DNA of 64,000 bases from Hoeflea_A sp965228435. Its GTDB lineage: Bacteria; Pseudomonadota; Alphaproteobacteria; Rhizobiales; Rhizobiaceae. The DNA is taken from NCBI GenBank assembly GCA_965228435.1, contig OZ245818.1, positions 1,116,001 to 1,180,000 on the forward strand, read 5' to 3'. Shown here in pieces: positions 59,331 to 64,000 of the stretch. Both the position numbers and the translations under genes were made by a program. A model generated the notes under the pieces. It did no database searches. It had not been told where the DNA came from and worked only from the letters and a program-made list of their open reading frames with translations. Position 1 is the stretch's first letter, and the number at the start of each line of letters is the position of its first letter.

Positions 59331-59900
59331 ATGACCATGACCCAGACATCCGCACAGACCGTCAACAACGGCGTCAATGTCGACGCACTGCTGGGCGCCC
59401 GCGAGGCACTGGACGCCGCACCGCAGGCAGCGCAGTTCACCTGGCGCAGCAAGTGTGAGTGGGTGAACGGCACCCACAGCCGCAACACGATCGAGGGCTT
59501 TTTCGGCCTCGGTGAAGAACAGAGCCGCGGCAAATCCTTCACCATGGATGCCGATCACCCGGAGATCTTCGCTGCCGAGGACCACGGCCCGACGCCGGTC
59601 GAAATGATACTGTCCGGCCTGGCCAGTTGCCTGACCGCCGGTGTTGCCGCCGTCGCTCAGCATCGTGGGATCCAGCTCTACTCGGTCACCGCAACGCTTG
59701 AAGGCGACATGGATATCCAGGGCATCCTGGGCATCGATTCCGATGTGCGCAACGGCTTCAGCTCGATCCGTGTGCACTTCGAAGTCCACGCCGATGCCAG
59801 CGACGAAGACATCCGCGCGCTCGTTGCCCAGTCGCAGAAGCGGTCCGCCGTCTTCGACATCATCACCAACCCGACCAACGTCCACGTCGACGTCAACTGA
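59331..59900 (+). CDS. OsmC family protein
   Basis: A 189-residue OsmC/Ohr-fold protein. HPEIFAAEDHGPTPVEMILSGLASCLTAGVAAVAQHRGIQL contains the conserved Glu and the first Cys (LASCLTAG). The position of the second Ohr Cys is not matched in the short C-terminus (AVFDIITNPTNVHVDVN), so organic peroxide reduction is doubtful. Strong AAGGAG ribosome site. The next two genes encode flavin enzymes in the same direction. Confidence 0.9.
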   Translation: MTMTQTSAQTVNNGVNVDALLGAREALDAAPQAAQFTWRSKCEWVNGTHSRNTIEGFFGLGEEQSRGKSFTMDADHPEIFAAEDHGPTPVEMILSGLASCLTAGVAAVAQHRGIQLYSVTATLEGDMDIQGILGIDSDVRNGFSSIRVHFEVHADASDEDIRALVAQSQKRSAVFDIITNPTNVHVDVN

Positions 59901-59927
59901 GCGAGACGCCAAGAAGGAGCGACCACC

Positions 59928-61169
59928 GTGAAACGCGCAACCACAATCATCATCGGTGCCGGACAAGCCGGCCTTGCCATGAGCAAGGAATTGGGCGACC
60001 GCGGGATCGACCATGTGTTGCTGGAACGCGGCTCGGTCGCTCATTCGTGGCGTACCGAACGCTGGGATTCCCTGCGCCTCCTGACCCCCAATTGGCAGAG
60101 CAGGTTGCCGGGCCACGCCTACGAAGGCCCGGATCCCGACGGCTACATGACCATGTCCGAGGTAACCCGCTATCTGCAGGGATATGCTCAGAAGATCGAC
60201 GCGCCGGTGCACAGTCGCACTACCGTTACCTCGGTCTGTCCGACGGATGGCGGCTATGCAGTCGCCACCGATCGCGGCCATTGGCACGCCCGCAACGTCG
60301 TCATGGCGAGCGGCGCCTGCAACATTGCAACCGTGCCGAAGCTGGCCGAAGGCCTGCCGTCAAACGTGCGACAGATCACTTCCATGCAGTATCGCAACCC
60401 AGAGCAGCTTGAGCCCGGCGGCGTTTTGGTCGTCGGCGCGTCGGCCACCGGCATTCAACTGGCCAACGAAATCCAGGCATCCGGGCGTCCGGTTACACTG
60501 GCCGTTGGCGAGCATGTGCGCGTTCCGCGGCTCTACCGCGGCCGCGACATCAAGTGGTGGATGGACGTCAGCGGCGTCCTTGATACACGCTACGACACAC
60601 TGGATGATCTGACGCGGGCACGCCGCGTGCCGTCATTGCAGCTGGTTGGCACGCCTGAAAAGATCACCTTGGATCTCAACACCCTGCAGCGAGCCGGTGT
60701 ACAGATTGTCGGTCGGCTGGCCGGCCTGCGCGACGGCAACGCCCAGTTCTCCGGGTCGCTCAAGAACCAGTGCACCCTCGCCGACCTGAAGATGAACCGG
60801 CTGCTCGACACCATCGACGCCTGGGTTGCGGAAAAGATGCCTCACGGCGTGTTCGCCGAGGCGCACCGTCCGGAAGCAACTCGGATCGAAGGCGATCCGC
60901 TCCTGTCGATGAACCTGCTCGACAGAACGATCAAGACCGTTATCTGGGCGACCGGCTACCGGCCCGACACTTCGTGGCTCAACGTTCCCGTGCTCGATGG
61001 CAAGGGACGCATCCGCCATGACGGCGGCGTCACCGAAGCGGCCGGCCTCTACGTCATGGGGCTGCCCTTCCTGCGGCGGCGCAAGTCTTCGCTGATCGAT
61101 GGCGCCGCGGACGATGCCCGTGATCTTGCCGATCACATCACACGCGGCCTTGCCCGCAAAGCCGCTTGA
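59928..61169 (+). CDS. flavin-containing monooxygenase-like NAD(P)/FAD oxidoreductase
   Basis: A 413-residue two-dinucleotide-site flavoprotein. FAD motif TIIIGAGQAGLAMSKEL at residues 5-21, RWDSLRLLTPNWQSRLPG, and NADPH motif VLVVGASATGIQLANEI near 165-180, then VIWATGYRPDTSWLNVP near 340. The layout is that of FMO/CzcO-type monooxygenases. The GTG at 59928 has AAGGAG eight bases upstream. It is 27 bp after osmC and 11 bp before the next flavoprotein gene, so the three are an operon. Confidence 0.92.
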   Translation: MKRATTIIIGAGQAGLAMSKELGDRGIDHVLLERGSVAHSWRTERWDSLRLLTPNWQSRLPGHAYEGPDPDGYMTMSEVTRYLQGYAQKIDAPVHSRTTVTSVCPTDGGYAVATDRGHWHARNVVMASGACNIATVPKLAEGLPSNVRQITSMQYRNPEQLEPGGVLVVGASATGIQLANEIQASGRPVTLAVGEHVRVPRLYRGRDIKWWMDVSGVLDTRYDTLDDLTRARRVPSLQLVGTPEKITLDLNTLQRAGVQIVGRLAGLRDGNAQFSGSLKNQCTLADLKMNRLLDTIDAWVAEKMPHGVFAEAHRPEATRIEGDPLLSMNLLDRTIKTVIWATGYRPDTSWLNVPVLDGKGRIRHDGGVTEAAGLYVMGLPFLRRRKSSLIDGAADDARDLADHITRGLARKAA

Positions 61170-61180
61170 CGGAGCCTGTC

Positions 61181-62353
61181 ATGACCAATGTTTCACTTCC
61201 CAATGGTCGCTATGACGTTGTCATCGTCGGAGCGCGCTGCTCCGGCGCGGCGACCGCCATGCTGCTTGCACGCGCCGGCGTGCGGGTGCTGGTCGTCGAC
61301 CGCCAGGCTTACGGAACCGACCGCCTGTCCACCCACGCACTGATGCGCGGCGCCGTGCTGCAACTCAGCCGCTGGGGTGTTCTGGATCGGATCCTGCGCG
61401 CCGGCACGCCAACCGTGCGCGACACCACCTTCCACTATGGTGATGAGGAGATCCGTCTGCCGATCAAATCGGAGGCCGGAGTCGATTTTCTATGCGCGCC
61501 GCGCCGCACAGTTCTCGACCGCGTCCTGGTCGACGCTGCCACGGAGGCGGGCGCCGAGTTTCTTCACGGCGTTTCGCTGACTGCACTCCACAGCCGTTCG
61601 GACGGACGGGTAACCGGCGTGCAGATGCGCGATCCCGATCATGGCCTGCTCAACATCAGGGCCGGCATGGTGATCGGCGCCGACGGCCGCCAATCCATGG
61701 TGGCGCGGCTGACCGGAGCACGGTCGACCGTTACGGCCAACCATACGACTGCCGCCGTCTACGGCTACTTCAAAGGAATGCCGGATGACGGGTTCCACTG
61801 GTACTATCGACCCGGCATTGCCGCCGGCGCCATTCCCACCAATGACGGAGCCCATTGCGTTTTCACCTGTGTCCCGCAACCGGAATTCGGTGAGCGTTTT
61901 CGACCGAGCATGAAGGACGGATACCTGGCGACATTGGCCGAAAACAGCACAGCGCTCGCGGAAGCTGTCAGGGCAGCGACTCCGGCCGGGCGGCTCTACG
62001 GTTTCGCCGGCGCGCCGGGTTTCATGAGAACCGCGCACGGTCCCGGTTGGGCGTTGGTGGGAGACGCCGGTTATTTCAAGGATCCGCTGACCGCGCACGG
62101 CATCACCGATGCGTTGCGCGATGCGGAGATCCTGGCCCGTGCGGTTCTTCAGGGCAATGAACGGGCACTGGCGCTCTACCAGGCCGAACGCGACGCGCTG
62201 TCACAGGAACTGTTCGAGATCACCGACCGGGTCGCTTCGTTCCAATGGGACCTGGAGGAGATCAAGGCCCTGCATATGGATCTCAACAAATCGATGCGCA
62301 CTGAAGTGCGCCATATGACAGCCGTATCCCCGAGGATCGCTGCTGCTGCGTGA
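61181..62353 (+). CDS. FAD-dependent oxidoreductase (geranylgeranyl reductase/halogenase-like)
   Basis: A 390-residue flavoprotein. FAD motif VVIVGARCSGAATAMLLARAG at residues about 13-33, GTDRLSTHALMRGAVLQLSRWGVL, APRRTVLDRVLVDAA, VIGADGRQSMVARL and GWALVGDAGYFKDPLTAHGITDALRDAE. The pattern R-C-S-G-A with S-T-H-A resembles flavin monooxygenases of the geranylgeranyl-reductase/halogenase clan. The ATG at 61181 has GGAG six bases upstream. Substrate unknown. Confidence 0.88.
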   Translation: MTNVSLPNGRYDVVIVGARCSGAATAMLLARAGVRVLVVDRQAYGTDRLSTHALMRGAVLQLSRWGVLDRILRAGTPTVRDTTFHYGDEEIRLPIKSEAGVDFLCAPRRTVLDRVLVDAATEAGAEFLHGVSLTALHSRSDGRVTGVQMRDPDHGLLNIRAGMVIGADGRQSMVARLTGARSTVTANHTTAAVYGYFKGMPDDGFHWYYRPGIAAGAIPTNDGAHCVFTCVPQPEFGERFRPSMKDGYLATLAENSTALAEAVRAATPAGRLYGFAGAPGFMRTAHGPGWALVGDAGYFKDPLTAHGITDALRDAEILARAVLQGNERALALYQAERDALSQELFEITDRVASFQWDLEEIKALHMDLNKSMRTEVRHMTAVSPRIAAAA

Positions 62354-62367
62354 TCGGAGCGCCAAGC

Positions 62368-63948
62368 TCACCATTTTCCGATTTCAACGCCCCTTGTCGA
62401 ACGGTGTGGGCGCATGGCGGCTATGGTGTCGTCTGCCAGGGTCACCCTGTTGCGGCGATCGGTCAGCCGTTCAACAAGCTTTGCCAACATCTGGTCGCGA
62501 ACGGTCTGGTGATCGCAACAACCGCCCAAATCATGATATTCGGACGGGTCGTTTTCGAGATCGAACAACTGCGGTCTGAACCCCTTGAAATAGACGTATT
62601 TCCAGCGATGCGTGCGGATCATGTAGCCGCGCGCCTGGCCCAACTGGACATCCAATGTCTCGCTAGCTTCATAGAAGGAATAGTCGATCTCGCTGAAGGC
62701 GTGATCGCGCCAATCGTCAGGCCTGGCGCCGTGCAACAATGGCTGCAAAGACCGGCCTTCCAGACGGTGGTGGGGGATGTCGAGGCCCAGAGACTGCATG
62801 AAGGTCGGGAGGAGATCGATCGCCTCGACCATGACATCGCTGACCGTGCCGCGGGTCAGATCGGCGTCGCTCCGCGGATCGTGGATGATCAGGGGCACCT
62901 TGACGGAGACATCATGGAACAGCTCCTTTTCGCCCATCCAGTGGTCACCCAGGTAATCGCCATGGTCCGACGTGACCACGATGAGGGTTTCATCCGACTT
63001 GCCCTGCGCTTCGAGATGGGCGAACAGCCGGCCAAGATGATCGTCGATCTGGGTGATCAGTCCCATATAGGGCGCCAGGACGTTTTCGCGCACCTCGTCG
63101 CGGGAGAACGTTTTCGAAACCTCCATTTGGGTGAAGGCCCGGTAGACCGGATGCGGGTTCTGCAATTCCTGCCGGTCTCGCTGAACCGGCAGAAAACTCT
63201 CGCGCCCGTACATGTCGTGGTAAGGGGCCGGCGCCATGTAGGGCCAGTGAGGCTTGATGAAGCTGAGATGCAATAGCCAGGGCCGGTTTCCCATTTGTGA
63301 GATGAACTCGATGGCGCGGCCGGTCATGTAGGCCGTTTCGGAATGTTCTTCGCGCACACGCGCCGGAAGATGGCAGTTTCGCATGGACCAACCACTCAGG
63401 ATCTCACCATCCGGTCCAAGAGCCGAATTGGCATGCGTCTGCCAGGGATTGGCGCCATCGTAGCCATGGCTTCGGAGCCAGGCGTTGTAGGCGAGCTCCG
63501 GTTTTCCCGCCAGGACGCCGTCAGGGTGCACGCCATCGTCGCGCTCAAAATCCTCAAAGCCGGGCTCGGACACGATCATTCCGATTTCGGTATCCGGGTT
63601 GAGCCCAAGCCGGGCCATGCCCTCGCTGTCGGCAACCATATGGGTTTTGCCGACAACCGCGGTCCGCACCCGGGCCGGCTCCAGGTAATCTCCCATGGTC
63701 AACTCACCGATCGGAAGCGGCACGCGGTTCCAGGTCGAACCGTGGCTGAATACGGTTCTGCCCGTGTAGAAGGATGCGCGCGACGGTCCGCAAACCGGTG
63801 ACTGTACATAAGCGTTATCGAAACGGACGCCACGAGCAGCCAACCGATCGATATTCGGTGTTCGCAAATGCGGATGGCCGGCGCACGACAGATAGTCCCA
63901 GCGCAACTGGTCCATCATCACGAACAGGATGTTGCGAACCTCAGCCAT
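62368..63948 (-). CDS. sulfatase family hydrolase
   Basis: A 526-residue alkaline phosphatase-superfamily sulfatase. The signature C-x-P-x-R is seen as SPVCGPSRASFYTGR near residue 50-65; its Cys would be converted to formylglycine. MMDQLRWDYLS gives the first metal Asp (with D-Q in place of D-D), GKTHMVADS and HLSFIKPHWPYMAP line the active site, and VTSDHGDYLGDHWMGEKELFHD supplies metal ligands. No signal peptide, so cytoplasmic. Arylsulfatase, choline sulfatase or phosphonate monoester hydrolase-type activity are all possible. The ATG at 63948 overlaps the upstream gene's stop. Confidence 0.92.
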   Translation of the reverse strand: MAEVRNILFVMMDQLRWDYLSCAGHPHLRTPNIDRLAARGVRFDNAYVQSPVCGPSRASFYTGRTVFSHGSTWNRVPLPIGELTMGDYLEPARVRTAVVGKTHMVADSEGMARLGLNPDTEIGMIVSEPGFEDFERDDGVHPDGVLAGKPELAYNAWLRSHGYDGANPWQTHANSALGPDGEILSGWSMRNCHLPARVREEHSETAYMTGRAIEFISQMGNRPWLLHLSFIKPHWPYMAPAPYHDMYGRESFLPVQRDRQELQNPHPVYRAFTQMEVSKTFSRDEVRENVLAPYMGLITQIDDHLGRLFAHLEAQGKSDETLIVVTSDHGDYLGDHWMGEKELFHDVSVKVPLIIHDPRSDADLTRGTVSDVMVEAIDLLPTFMQSLGLDIPHHRLEGRSLQPLLHGARPDDWRDHAFSEIDYSFYEASETLDVQLGQARGYMIRTHRWKYVYFKGFRPQLFDLENDPSEYHDLGGCCDHQTVRDQMLAKLVERLTDRRNRVTLADDTIAAMRPHRSTRGVEIGKW

Positions 63949-64000
63949 TGAGCGAGAAGATGTCACGCGCCTGATCGGGCGTTGCCACCTGATGCCCCAA
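63941..64000 (-). CDS. C-terminal end of an upstream gene (possible 3-keto-5-aminohexanoate cleavage family)
   Basis: Only the last 19 codons are in the window: GHQVATPDQARDIF near the end, then TGA at 63943-63941. A-T-P-x-x-A-R just before the terminus is usual for beta-keto acid cleavage enzymes (BKACE), but 19 residues cannot prove it. The stop overlaps the sulfatase start (ATGGCTGA), so the two genes are probably coupled. Confidence 0.4.
   Translation of the reverse strand: MGHQVATPDQARDIFSLNG

Overview
This window comes from a GC-rich alphaproteobacterium, most likely of the order Hyphomicrobiales (Rhizobiales). The best evidence is the core block tRNA-Phe, yacG, maf, infA, low-molecular-weight phosphatase, UPF0262, hisD, DUF2948, a small basic protein and murA, an order typical of that group. 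DUF1127 and a five-gene Urt/Fmd-type ABC transporter fit the same placement. Genus cannot be fixed from the sequence alone.

Layout. 1-6.3 kb: a gamma-glutamyltransferase-family gene (cut by the left edge) coupled to a FadR-type GntR regulator, divergent from a TRAP transporter (dctPQM), an RraA-family aldolase and a 2-hydroxyacid dehydrogenase; this looks like one regulon for an organic acid or amide acid. 6.3-9.2 kb: a 939-residue RTX protein with DUF4214 repeats. 9.5-13.8 kb: a nitroreductase and then an accessory patch next to tRNA-Phe (truncated patatin, solitary XylF-like binding protein, AT-rich pentapeptide-repeat membrane protein, ISL3-type transposase remnant). 13.8-21.3 kb: the housekeeping block, interrupted by a 273-bp element with 24-bp terminal inverted repeats and by an HxlR regulator divergent from an exported APCDD1-like protein; it ends at tRNA-Thr.

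21.3-32.9 kb: a decayed accessory region of low coding density. It holds small orphan genes, a methyltransferase, a cupin plus metallo-hydrolase pair with a divergent LysR regulator, a RidA protein, a winged-helix/TPR regulator and a truncated GNAT gene. Four diverged copies of an approximately 120-250 bp sequence lie in it, each directly upstream of, and oriented toward, a different short gene. 33-38 kb: a nitrilase convergent with an AraC regulator that lacks a canonical start, and a two-subunit molybdenum hydroxylase. 38-44.5 kb: an amide-utilisation operon (FmdDEF/Urt-type ABC transporter, formamidase, FmdB). 44.7-49 kb, divergent from it: a histidine kinase whose sensor half is a complete NCS1-type permease, with its LuxR-type response regulator. 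Nitrilase, formamidase, transporter and transporter-kinase suggest a neighbourhood for obtaining nitrogen or carbon from nitriles, short amides or urea.

49-64 kb: an IclR regulator divergent from a methanethiol oxidase (SBP56)/CoA-binding/ferredoxin operon; DUF1127 with a strong terminator; an IclR-controlled aromatic meta-cleavage cluster (flavin hydroxylase, extradiol dioxygenase, FAH-family enzyme, SDR); an OsmC/flavin-monooxygenase/FAD-oxidoreductase operon; and a sulfatase coupled to the last codons of a gene that leaves the window.

All functions are inferred by reading translated sequence and motifs; no database search was run.
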